The notes below the pieces were generated by a model, which saw nothing but the letters and a program-made list of their open reading frames with translations, had not been told where the DNA came from and made no database searches. Shown piece by piece: positions 25,694 through 34,259 of a stretch of DNA of 35,760 nucleotides; the stretch's first letter is position 1, and each line of letters starts with the position of its first letter. Source of the stretch: JADLHS01 sp964539515. GTDB lineage: Bacteria; Verrucomicrobiota; Verrucomicrobiia; Limisphaerales; JADLHS01. Made by a program: the position numbers and the translations under genes. The stretch spans positions 1-35,760 of the forward strand of contig CAZIJO010000034.1 in NCBI GenBank assembly GCA_964539515.1. The letters are read 5' to 3'.

Positions 25694-28600
25694 GAACTCA
25701 TCGCCAGCGCGTAACCCGTTTTGCCTTCGTGTGTGGCCTGGCCGGCGTGATCACGGGCGCCTTGCGTGCCGCCGATTTTGATGACCGCACGGCGGACTTG
25801 AATGCGCTGCCAACGGTGCCGCCCGGTTTCGAATTGAAACTCTTCGCGCGCGAGCCGCTCGTGCGCAACCCGTGCTCCATGGCCTTCGACAACCAGGGCC
25901 GGCTCTGCGTCGGCATGGGCCCGCAATACCGGAACCCCACCCCGGATACGCCGGGCGACAGCGTGGTCCTCGTCCTGGACACCGACGGCGATGGCGCCGC
26001 CGATGCCACCAAAGTGTTTGCGACGGGCTTCAATGCCATCCAGGCCCTGGCCTGGCGCGGGCGTGATCTTTGGGTGGCCAACTCGCCCGACCTCACTATC
26101 GTGCGCGATCTCGATGGGGACGACGAGGCGGACGAATACGTCCTGGTCTATACCGACCTCGGCAATCTCGAACATGCGTTGCACGGATTGAACTGGGCGC
26201 CCGACGGCAAACTCTACATGTCCAAGGGCAACTCCAAAGGCGTCAACCGCCCCGATCGTTACGCGCCGAAAGCCTTCCGCGATTTGTGGGGCGTGAACGC
26301 GCCGCCCGGCGCCAAGGATCTGCCCGAACCGCGCACGTTCAAGAAAAGCGAATACAAACACACCTTTCAGGATCCGGAGGATGATTGGGGCCGTTCGGGC
26401 GGCGTGCTGCGCTGTGACGACGGCGGGCGCAATCTGGAAATGGTTGCCCGCGGATTTCGGAATCCGTGGGACATCACGTTCGATGACGGCTTCAACTGGC
26501 TGGGCACGGACAACGATCAAAGCGACGGCGACCGGATCTTCATGCCATTCCTCGGCGCCGACTTCGGGTGGAGTCACGCCTGGAGTTCCAGTTGGACGGG
26601 CGAAGGCCATCTGCCGACGGTGCCCATGAGCGGACCCGTGTTCAATGGTTCTGGCACCGGCCTCGTTTATTACGACGCCCCGCAGTTTCCCGAGCCGTAC
26701 CGGGGCGTGTTCTTTATCAACGATTGGCTGCTCAAGAAAACCATGGTCTATCGTCCGCGTTGGAACGGGGCGCTCCGGCAGCCGGAAGGGGGGCGCTACG
26801 AGGATTTTATTGTCGGCGCGAACGCCCTCTTTCGCCCAACCGATATCGAAGTGGGCCCGGACGGCGCGTTGTATTGCCTCGGCTGGGGCCGCGAATACGG
26901 CGTGCAATGGGACGCCGACCGCCAGATGGCGAACGAAGGCCGCGTCTTCCGCATCGCCTGGAAAGCAGCGCCGCCGCTGGCCGGGCGCCGTCTCAAGCGT
27001 GCCCAGCCGCTCGCCCAGTGGAGTGTGCCCGAACTGATCGAGGATCTGGGCGCTCCTCTCCCCGTGTGGCGCATCAACGCGCAGGATGAGTTGATCCGCC
27101 GCGGCCGTACGGTGCAGCCACCGCTCCTTGCCGCCCTCATGACCGCTCAACTCAATCAACGCCAGGAAACCTGGGTGGCGTGGACGCTCGGCCGCCTGGC
27201 GCCGGGAGACGATGAAATCAATGGCCACTTCCGTGAGTGGCTCGCGAAACCCGGTGTCTCGCTCAACCTCCGCATCCAGTCGGTGCGCATCCTGGCGCAA
27301 CGCAGCCGGGAATTGGGAAACGCTGCCTCGCTGCCGTCCGTTGTGATCGAATTATTCAAGCATCCCGAACCCCGGCTTCGATTCGAGGCGGTGCAAGCCA
27401 TCGGACAAATGAAACTGCCGCAAGTGATTGAACCGCTCCAAGCGCTCGTGGCCGGCGAAACCGACCGGCTCACCTTTTATTCCGGTTGGAAGGCCCTCCG
27501 CCACCTCGCCACGCCCGGCGAACTCAAGGGCATGCTGGCGGATCCCCGTGGCGGAGTTCGGCGCGCCGCGCTGCTCGCGCTCACCGATCTCGATGCCGTC
27601 ACCGAAGCCGAAGTAAGACCCTTGCTTGACGACCAGGATGGCAAGACCGCGGCGCTCGCCGGCTTATGGCTTTCCTCGCGCCACGGCAATCCCGTCATTC
27701 TCTTCGAACCGCCCGCCGGTCAGTATGCGACGGAAGTCCGCCTCCAGTTGAACCCCACCTTGAAGCCATCCGAGATCCGCTACACGCTCGATGGCTCCGA
27801 GCCAACACTGGCATCGCCCCGGGCCGGCAACATCCGCATCCAGCAATCCACCACGGTGAAAGCCCGCTTGTTCATGCGCCAGGAGCCGGTGGGCAGAGTG
27901 GCCGAGGCGGTTTATCAAATCGGCGTGGTGACCAACCCGGTGGGGTCGATACTCAAACCGCTGGCGACCCCCACGACCCTGGCGCAGGCCTTGACCGCCC
28001 TCCCGACCGGCAACGCCCGGCGAGGCGAGGAATTGTTTTTTGATCGGGGCGGCGCGGGCTGTTTCAACTGCCACCGGGTCGGCCACCGGGGCAACAATTT
28101 CGGGCCCGAACTGACCGGCCTTGGCGCGCGCGCCGAAGCCCGGCACATCGCCCAATCCATGCTCGAACCGAACGCCGTCATCACCGAAGGCTTCAACGCG
28201 CATGCCGTCGAGACCGCGGACGCGGAGTATTCCGGCATGTTGCTCGAGGAAACCGGCGTGGTGCTGGCGCTGGCGCTCGCCAACGGCCAGCGCGTCAACA
28301 TCGAGAAACGAAACATCCAGCACCACACGACCTTGAAGACGTCGGCCATGCCGTCCTTCGCGGAGGGGCTGAGTCCGCAACAGGTTGCGGACATCACGGC
28401 CTTCCTGTTGGAGCAAAAGACCACCGGCGCGGCAACCGTCCCCGCAGCCACGACAGGCGCGACTACCGGCTTTGCCTTTGAACAGAATGAGGATCGCCTC
28501 CGCATCACGCACTCCGGGCAATCCGTGGCCGACTTTGTCTTCCGCGACGACAAGATTCTGCGGCCATATTTCGCTAACGCCTCCGTGCCCGGGGGCGGAA

Positions 28601-29340
28601 AGGTCACTCGTAATCACCCGCCCGTCGCTGGCCAGGACGCCACCGATCACGACACGATGCACCCGGGCCTCTGGCTCGCATTTGGCGACATCAGCGGCGT
28701 GGACTTCTGGCGCAACAAAGGCCGCATCGATCACGTTCGCTTTACCGAACCGCCGGCAGTCAAAAACGAGCGGCTCAGCTTCGCCACTGAATGCTGCCTG
28801 CGCACCACGGACGGCAAACCGGTATGTTCGCTCACAAATCGCATCACGCTCGCTGCGCGAACGGGCGGATGGCTGCTGGTCTGGGACGCGACCTTCCGCT
28901 CTGACGACGGCGAGTTTACCTTCGGCGACCAGGAGGAAATGGGTTTCGGCGCCTGCGTCGCCACCGCGTTGACGGAGAGGAATGGTGGCGAAATCCTCAA
29001 CGCCCACTGCGTGAAGACGGCGAAGGCGACGTGGGGCCAGTCCGCCGCGTGGTGCGATTATTCGGGTGTCGTGGACGGACGCCGCCTCGGCATCATGCTC
29101 ATCCCTGGCCCGGCGAGCTTCCGTCCGAGCTGGTGGCACAACCGCGACCACGGTGTGTTTGTGGCCAATCCGTTCGGCCGCGAAGCGATGACGCCGGGCG
29201 GAAAAAGCGCCGTCACCGTCAAACGCGGCGAACCCTTTCGTCTCCGCTTCGGTGCGTGGTTGCACTCCGCTCAATCGGGCCTGGACGTGGAGCTACCTGC
29301 GGCCTACCGTGATTTTCTCCGTCTGCTGGAAGGTTCGTGA
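25690..29340 (+). CDS. PVC-type exported cytochrome with HEAT, chitobiase-like, CxxCH and PmoA/DUF6807-like domains
   Basis: A 1216-residue exported protein typical of Planctomycetes-Verrucomicrobia. A signal peptide spans residues 1-27. A six-bladed propeller (Piru_Ver_Nterm type, FELKLFAREPLVRNP and AFDNQGRLCVGMGPQ) reaches about residue 425. HEAT-like helices occupy about 435-660, then a chitobiase C-terminal-like domain (IRYTLDGSEPT, TTVKARLFM) about 670-750. The cytochrome domain has CFNCH (C791, C794, H795) and an axial Met candidate in TSAMPSF near 890. After a Thr/Ala-rich linker, residues about 928-1216 resemble a PmoA/DUF6807 domain (HPGLWLAFGDISGVDFW, SWWHNRDHGVFVANPFGR). It probably oxidises a sugar-like substrate in the periplasm and passes electrons on; the substrate is unknown. 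Confidence 0.85.
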   Translation: MRTHRQRVTRFAFVCGLAGVITGALRAADFDDRTADLNALPTVPPGFELKLFAREPLVRNPCSMAFDNQGRLCVGMGPQYRNPTPDTPGDSVVLVLDTDGDGAADATKVFATGFNAIQALAWRGRDLWVANSPDLTIVRDLDGDDEADEYVLVYTDLGNLEHALHGLNWAPDGKLYMSKGNSKGVNRPDRYAPKAFRDLWGVNAPPGAKDLPEPRTFKKSEYKHTFQDPEDDWGRSGGVLRCDDGGRNLEMVARGFRNPWDITFDDGFNWLGTDNDQSDGDRIFMPFLGADFGWSHAWSSSWTGEGHLPTVPMSGPVFNGSGTGLVYYDAPQFPEPYRGVFFINDWLLKKTMVYRPRWNGALRQPEGGRYEDFIVGANALFRPTDIEVGPDGALYCLGWGREYGVQWDADRQMANEGRVFRIAWKAAPPLAGRRLKRAQPLAQWSVPELIEDLGAPLPVWRINAQDELIRRGRTVQPPLLAALMTAQLNQRQETWVAWTLGRLAPGDDEINGHFREWLAKPGVSLNLRIQSVRILAQRSRELGNAASLPSVVIELFKHPEPRLRFEAVQAIGQMKLPQVIEPLQALVAGETDRLTFYSGWKALRHLATPGELKGMLADPRGGVRRAALLALTDLDAVTEAEVRPLLDDQDGKTAALAGLWLSSRHGNPVILFEPPAGQYATEVRLQLNPTLKPSEIRYTLDGSEPTLASPRAGNIRIQQSTTVKARLFMRQEPVGRVAEAVYQIGVVTNPVGSILKPLATPTTLAQALTALPTGNARRGEELFFDRGGAGCFNCHRVGHRGNNFGPELTGLGARAEARHIAQSMLEPNAVITEGFNAHAVETADAEYSGMLLEETGVVLALALANGQRVNIEKRNIQHHTTLKTSAMPSFAEGLSPQQVADITAFLLEQKTTGAATVPAATTGATTGFAFEQNEDRLRITHSGQSVADFVFRDDKILRPYFANASVPGGGKVTRNHPPVAGQDATDHDTMHPGLWLAFGDISGVDFWRNKGRIDHVRFTEPPAVKNERLSFATECCLRTTDGKPVCSLTNRITLAARTGGWLLVWDATFRSDDGEFTFGDQEEMGFGACVATALTERNGGEILNAHCVKTAKATWGQSAAWCDYSGVVDGRRLGIMLIPGPASFRPSWWHNRDHGVFVANPFGREAMTPGGKSAVTVKRGEPFRLRFGAWLHSAQSGLDVELPAAYRDFLRLLEGS

Positions 29341-29491
29341 GTCCGTCACGGCGCGCTTGTTTCGCAAAAGGCGTGGCAGATTCCGCGGCTCGAAATGTCT
29401 GTGGAGTGTGGGTTATATGGGTTTGAATCATGGGCAATTACTAGAAGATTCTGTACGACAAACTGCCCGTGCGCGACAGTTGAGGTGACTG

Positions 29492-29531
29492 CAATTTTTG
29501 CTTAGTTACGAAGTCGCCTAAGCAGAAATTG
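29492..29531. terminator. Hairpin overlapping the stop of the small membrane-protein gene
   Basis: Arms 29492-29505 (CAATTTTTGCTTAG) and 29518-29531 (CTAAGCAGAAATTG) match at 13 of 14 positions around a 12-base loop. The right arm contains the stop codon of the minus-strand gene. It sits between two convergent genes, so a bidirectional terminator is likely. T-rich sequence follows on the plus strand only. The rest of 29341-29517 shows no gene. Confidence 0.55.
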
Positions 29532-30018
29532 TATCTTCTTTAATTTGTTTGCCGACGACCGCCTGCCACAAAAATCCGGTTTCAAATGACAACGCCACAT
29601 TGGCCACGTTAAGCGAACCGCTTCCGATTTGAGCATGTAAAACACTGAATGTAACAAGAGAAAACAATACAGGCTGGAACATATCCCACCTATCGAACCT
29701 GAGTCTTACCTTTCGATTCTTCCCCTGCTTCTTTTGATCGGCCAGTTCTGCGCGTCGCCGTATGATTGCTACATTTAGCACGCTGGCAAACATGCCAGAC
29801 AACATGAGCAGAAACATTACGATTTGCTTCCATGGTGTTTGCTGCCACCAATCCGCACCATCAAGAAACACCCTGCCGCGGAAAAGGAATGCTAGAAGTG
29901 AAAAGAGTGTCAAACATAGCAATAAGAGAATTGCCCTTTTTGACGCAGAAAAACCAGCTCGTTGAAGAATGAAGACGCTCACACAAACTGGAATTCCCAA
30001 AATTAAGGTCGTTATCAT
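29518..30018 (-). CDS. Small four-helix membrane protein of unknown function
   Basis: A 166-residue protein with about four membrane helices: residues 2-20 (ITTLILGIPVCVSVFIL), about 27-47 (KRAILLLLCLTLFSLLAFLF), about 63-85 (WKQIVMFLLMLSGMFASVLNVAI) and about 112-135 (FQPVLFSLVTFSVLHA). A basic loop (RRRAELADQKKQGKNRKVRLRF) separates the last two. I recognise no family. It begins about a dozen bases after the stop of the caspase-like gene on the same strand, so the two are almost certainly cotranscribed. Both are AT-richer than everything around them. A role as membrane partner of the caspase-like protein is plausible but unproven. Confidence 0.7.
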   Translation of the reverse strand: MITTLILGIPVCVSVFILQRAGFSASKRAILLLLCLTLFSLLAFLFRGRVFLDGADWWQQTPWKQIVMFLLMLSGMFASVLNVAIIRRRAELADQKKQGKNRKVRLRFDRWDMFQPVLFSLVTFSVLHAQIGSGSLNVANVALSFETGFLWQAVVGKQIKEDTISA

Positions 30019-30030
30019 ATTTTTACAAAC

Positions 30031-32028
30031 TCACTTTTTCCCCCGTTCCCTCAAAAAAATGACACTGCCACGTCCGAAGCGGTCTGCCTTCCATTGGTCC
30101 GGCACCTGTTCAACTCCGGTTCTCCGCGCCTCTGCACGCACTTCATTTTTTACGTGCAACGCGAGTTCATCGAATTGGATCACGCCATCTTTGTTTAGAT
30201 CCGCTTCTCCTTGTAAACCACCTACTAGGGCTTTTGTGAAAATTCCTCCATTCTCCCACAGTGCCTTCTGATTTCCGGTGCCGGATACTATGATGTTGCG
30301 TGCCGGCTTTTCCGTTTCGCCTAGGATGACACTCAACGTCCGGAACGCCTTCAGACGATCTTCGTCAAGATCGCTACTCAACAATTGAGGCATTGCCAAA
30401 CCGGAGTGACATGAGTCCAGTGCAACCAGGAAATGGCTCGCTGTGACATTCTCGAAGTAACGTCCGGTGACGTCCCTCATCAACAACGAAGAAAGCGTCG
30501 GCTGTCTCCGAATGAAATCGTACGTCACTAAAAACGCAGATTTTTCGGTCTGGTCTCCGTGACCACCAAAATAGAAGAAGACCCTATCCGCGCTAGAAAA
30601 CTCCCCTCCCTGCCAAAATCTTTCCAGCATGCTTTTTATGGCATCGGACGTTGCGTCCTGATTGTATAGCTCTTGTATGTTTTCCTTTTTGAATCCTAGT
30701 CCTTGCAGAGTGAGGGCCAACGCTTGCGCATGTTCTACCATGCCAGACAGTTGCCGATACCCTGTCGGGCCGCGCTTTGATTTGTCTTGTTTGCGCTCGT
30801 AATCGTCAATCGCAACAATGACCGCGCAACTATTTGAATAAGGTGGTTCATACCGCTTCAACTGTTTTTCCTCGAACCAGAAAAGGAATTTCTCTCGTTT
30901 GGTTGTTAGCCAATTTAAGCCGCCTTCCAAGAGACTCTCACTTCCTAAGTAATACAGATTCGTCGCGTTTTTCGTCTCGCTCAAACTTATGGAATGTCCG
31001 TTTATTGCCATCGAATTCAAGTCTTTGAGTTCCTCGGGGATGGTTTCTGCAAATGCGAGTCGCTGGCGCTTTGCAGTGTCATCTTTTGTGTTTCGGCTCT
31101 TCGCTTGAAGCAATTCAAGGTATTTTATCGTTCGTTCAACGGACAAAAGACAACTTTGAAACTCGACGGTTTTCACCGCCGAGAGAATTGCACGCGCATC
31201 TCTTAGTGAATCTAGTGCATCAACATTGTCTTGATCTTGAATTGCTTGCGAAATCGCAACCACCGACCAAACGGACATTTGCTGTTCTTCAATGTTGGTC
31301 GTCTTGGAGAGATGAGAGGCGAGAATGTTGACTTGAAACCTCGTATCACTCCCGAATTTCCCGAGAGATTGTATCGCGTCGATTCTCACGTCCGGGCTTG
31401 AATCCTTTAAGGATTGGGTAAGTTTTGGTATAGCCTTCTCGGGTTCTCCACGAATGGACCCAAGCGCCCGAGCGCAGTAAGTGCGGACGAGATCAGCTTT
31501 ATCTGACAAGCCTGTCAACAAAGCAGGGACGGCGAAGACTGCTGCTGGTCCAATGCTTCCCAGCCCGGCTGCTGAATTTGCGCGAACATACGCATCCTCA
31601 TCCAGAAGGCTTTGAATGAGCAAGGGGGCTATATCGTAAGCCTTTTCTCCTAGCTTTAGTTTGAGAACCATCCCAGTTGCAAAGCGTCTGACCACGACAT
31701 CGTTATTCGTAATGGCACTCGTCAACCTCGGGAGGAGCGGCAGTATCAAGGCCGGATCAAAGTCCCTCAGCGTCTTTGTAGCGGAATATCTGATTTCAGG
31801 ATTACTATCTTGGAGTTGGTTGAAGTAAGCTGCCGGACCCGCACCATCTATCTCGAAAACGCGGAGGTTCCCTGGTGGAGATGGTCGTTCCGGAACCGGT
31901 TCATCAAAAAGTGGTTCGAAGTTACTGTCCTGAGTCCCCAAAGAATGCAAAAGACCCAACTCCAATGATATCAGCAGCAAGATGCTGGTTTTCAATGCAT
32001 TTAGCACTCTGCTGAGGTAAGTCTTCAC
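30031..32028 (-). CDS. HEAT-repeat protein with a C-terminal caspase-like (C14) domain and EF-hand loop
   Basis: A 665-residue protein that is exported or membrane-anchored. Residues about 10-32 form a hydrophobic signal or anchor after a basic start. Residues about 60-250 are HEAT-like helical repeats (EIRYSATKTL, DAYVRANSAAGLGSIGPAAV, DLVRTYCARALGSI, DVRIDAIQSLGKFG). The caspase fold starts near 395 (NSCAVIVAIDDY), with the catalytic His in YFGGHGD (H490) and Cys in ALDSCHSG (C540). In the C-terminal part DLNKDGVIQFDE at 610-621 is a textbook EF-hand Ca2+ loop. A proteolytic enzyme controlled by Ca2+ and by HEAT-mediated binding is the natural inference; the substrate is unknown. The start is GTG (32028), with no better in-frame ATG near it. 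Confidence 0.82.
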   Translation of the reverse strand: MKTYLSRVLNALKTSILLLISLELGLLHSLGTQDSNFEPLFDEPVPERPSPPGNLRVFEIDGAGPAAYFNQLQDSNPEIRYSATKTLRDFDPALILPLLPRLTSAITNNDVVVRRFATGMVLKLKLGEKAYDIAPLLIQSLLDEDAYVRANSAAGLGSIGPAAVFAVPALLTGLSDKADLVRTYCARALGSIRGEPEKAIPKLTQSLKDSSPDVRIDAIQSLGKFGSDTRFQVNILASHLSKTTNIEEQQMSVWSVVAISQAIQDQDNVDALDSLRDARAILSAVKTVEFQSCLLSVERTIKYLELLQAKSRNTKDDTAKRQRLAFAETIPEELKDLNSMAINGHSISLSETKNATNLYYLGSESLLEGGLNWLTTKREKFLFWFEEKQLKRYEPPYSNSCAVIVAIDDYERKQDKSKRGPTGYRQLSGMVEHAQALALTLQGLGFKKENIQELYNQDATSDAIKSMLERFWQGGEFSSADRVFFYFGGHGDQTEKSAFLVTYDFIRRQPTLSSLLMRDVTGRYFENVTASHFLVALDSCHSGLAMPQLLSSDLDEDRLKAFRTLSVILGETEKPARNIIVSGTGNQKALWENGGIFTKALVGGLQGEADLNKDGVIQFDELALHVKNEVRAEARRTGVEQVPDQWKADRFGRGSVIFLRERGKK

Positions 32029-32249
32029 AACTTCATTTTCTGATACTCGCTGATAGTCCTAGAATCTAGCCGAGATGTAAGCAATCCGAAATACCTCTCG
32101 ATTCCAGCCAATTCAATGATCCTCTCGAGGAACCTCACAGGTTCGAGACATCACATCAGCGGCATTGCCTCAACAGCGCCGGAGCTCGGCTGATTTGCAT
32201 TTCTCCGTCTTGAATTCTGCCGGATACAACCCGCAATCTACCACTCCAA

Positions 32250-34058
32250 ATGAGTTCATCCTCCGCATCGTTCTTATTGAGTTCAATGGGTGGAGACGAT
32301 CAAAACAGGATTTGCCGGATCGCAGGCGTTACCGGCAAAAACCTTTGGACGATCTTATTTGCCGTCGTCGTCAGCCTGGCGTTCTCTCCAGATGCTCGGT
32401 CTGCTGTGGCTAATGGTCGCATCGTCGCCAGCACCTCCGCCCCTTCCTACGAAAAACTCGCCGCCGGCCCTTGGCGCCACCGGCCGGTTCAGGGAAAACC
32501 TTTCTGGTTTACGCTGGGCGGCGGGGACGGCAGTCCGGCCCACATCGCCACGCTCAAGCAGCGGCCCATTGCGGACGCGGGTCTGGCCAGTTACGGCGTG
32601 GCCGAGTGGGGCTATTCGTTTCATCACCTCAAGAACGGCGCGCTCGACGGGGCCGGCTACAAACATTACGGCGGCTATCCACAACCGCCGCGCACGCGCG
32701 CCGAGGCGGCCGAAGTGGTCAAGGCCTACTTCAACCGGCTGGCCGCCGATGCCCGGGCCAAGGCCGAGCCGGAGGAACTCCGGCTGTTCAGTTCGATCAA
32801 CGGCCACTACTGCTATCAGCACTACGCCTGCGAATGGGGCGCGGACATCGTGGGTAGCGAGGTTGGCGAGAACATCAACAGCACGCAGGCGCACATCGCT
32901 TTCACCCGCGGCGCCGCCCGGCAATACGGCAAGCCGTGGCTCATCGATTTCTCGTCGTGGTACGGTCCCTCCATGTATGACGAGGATCCCCGGAAAACGT
33001 GGGGCGAATACTCCGGTCCGGAGCGGGGGCATTCCTTGAGTTTGCATCGGCGCACGTATTACGTCGCGTACATGGCGGGCGCCAACGTGGTGGTCGCGGA
33101 AGGCGGCTGGCTTAATTTCTTCCGCAGCCAGTCGCCCGGCCCCGATGGCACGCTGCCGCTTTCCCGGCTGGGGGAAGAAGGCGCGCGGTTCTACGCGTTC
33201 ACGCAACGTTACCCGGATCGGGGCATCCCCTACACGCCCGTTGGGTTGTTGATCGATCCGTTGCACGGGATCTATCCCGGCTTCGGCGAAAAGCTCGCCT
33301 GGAACGCTTTTCCCTATGCGCCCGGCGACCAGCGCATCTTGAATCTCTGGGAAACCTTTTTCCCCGACAGCCTCGACGTGCAAGTGAAGCGAAATGAAAA
33401 GGGCTACCTCGTCACATCGCCTCACGGGGACATCCTCGATGTGCTGCTCAACAGTGCGCCCGACGCGATCCTCGCTGCCTACCCCGTGCTGCTCCTGGCG
33501 GGAGAGGTGACGGAGGAGGTTCCCCTGGCCGAACGCCTGCGCAAGTATGTGCGCCAGGGCGGAACGCTGTTGCTGAGCGAAGCCGATGCGAAACGCACCG
33601 CCATGGCCCGCGCCTTGAAGTTGAAGCCGGACATGCGGAGAGCGGACGGACCTGGCTACGCCCGGGTGCGGCTCGGTCGCGGTGCGACGGTCGTTTATCC
33701 CGAAGACGGACCGAACAGCGGCGGGGTTCTGGCCAGGCTCCTGACCCAGGTACGCGACGAACTTGTGCCGCTGGAGGTTTCCGGCCGCTTCGAATTACTT
33801 TACAACCGTACTGCGGACGGCTGGATCGTCACGCTGGTGAACAACGAAGGCATTACAAAAACCTACAACGAGCCACCGCGCATTGACGGCCCGCCGCAAA
33901 TGGCGGCGATCCGCTACACCGGCCCCGGCCGCGTTAACGGCGCTTGCCTCTGGACGCCCGAAGGCGATGAGCGGCTCGATCCATCCAACATCCACGTCAC
34001 CATCCCGCCCGGTGAAGTGCGGGTTGTTCGCCTGACGCTCGCGACCAGCAGCCGGTAA
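32250..34058 (+). CDS. Exported glycoside-hydrolase-like protein
   Basis: A 602-residue exported protein with an internal-looking signal sequence at about residues 28-51 (GKNLWTILFAVVVSLAF, cleavage near ARSA). A start at Met13 (32286) would place it closer to the N-terminus. Residues about 80-400 look like a glycosidase TIM barrel: GVAEWGYSFHHL, LFSSINGHYCYQHYACEWGADIVGSEVGENI, KPWLIDFSSWYGPSMYD. Candidate acidic residues are the Glu pair in SEVGEN, but I cannot assign the catalytic ones. Residues about 405-480 resemble the amidotransferase-like domain of GH42-type beta-galactosidases (YPVLLLAGEVTEEV, RKYVRQGGTLLLSEADA). A beta-sandwich C-terminus follows. The family is not certain. No gene is visible in the 220 bases upstream. 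Confidence 0.6.
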   Translation: MSSSSASFLLSSMGGDDQNRICRIAGVTGKNLWTILFAVVVSLAFSPDARSAVANGRIVASTSAPSYEKLAAGPWRHRPVQGKPFWFTLGGGDGSPAHIATLKQRPIADAGLASYGVAEWGYSFHHLKNGALDGAGYKHYGGYPQPPRTRAEAAEVVKAYFNRLAADARAKAEPEELRLFSSINGHYCYQHYACEWGADIVGSEVGENINSTQAHIAFTRGAARQYGKPWLIDFSSWYGPSMYDEDPRKTWGEYSGPERGHSLSLHRRTYYVAYMAGANVVVAEGGWLNFFRSQSPGPDGTLPLSRLGEEGARFYAFTQRYPDRGIPYTPVGLLIDPLHGIYPGFGEKLAWNAFPYAPGDQRILNLWETFFPDSLDVQVKRNEKGYLVTSPHGDILDVLLNSAPDAILAAYPVLLLAGEVTEEVPLAERLRKYVRQGGTLLLSEADAKRTAMARALKLKPDMRRADGPGYARVRLGRGATVVYPEDGPNSGGVLARLLTQVRDELVPLEVSGRFELLYNRTADGWIVTLVNNEGITKTYNEPPRIDGPPQMAAIRYTGPGRVNGACLWTPEGDERLDPSNIHVTIPPGEVRVVRLTLATSSR

Positions 34059-34079
34059 ACCTAAAGCAAGGATTAGAAA

Positions 34080-34213
34080 CCGCGAACCACACGAAATACG
34101 CGAACGGAGATAGGCTCTCGAAAAGGGCATTTGGCGCCCGGCGGGTGAGGGATTCATTCCGCCTTCCACCCCTGGCAAGCTGCCGGGTTTCGCGTGCTTC
34201 GCGAGGTTCGCGG
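34080..34213. repeat. Inverted-repeat element between two convergent genes
   Basis: Arms 34080-34104 and 34189-34213 pair at 21 of 25 positions, built from repeated CGCGAA units, and enclose about 84 bases. It lies in the gap between the convergent genes ending at 34058 and 34260. The long loop makes a simple terminator unlikely. A small non-autonomous mobile element or relics of a paired dispersed repeat fit better. No coding capacity. Confidence 0.55.
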
Positions 34214-34259
34214 TACATCTCAACTGCCATTTCAGGGGCAAAATAATGGGTGCGATCGG

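Noticed and set aside
25681..29274. Two antisense frames of more than 500 codons opposite the PVC cytochrome
   Set aside because: These are complement artefacts of codon bias; the sense strand has recognisable domains from end to end.
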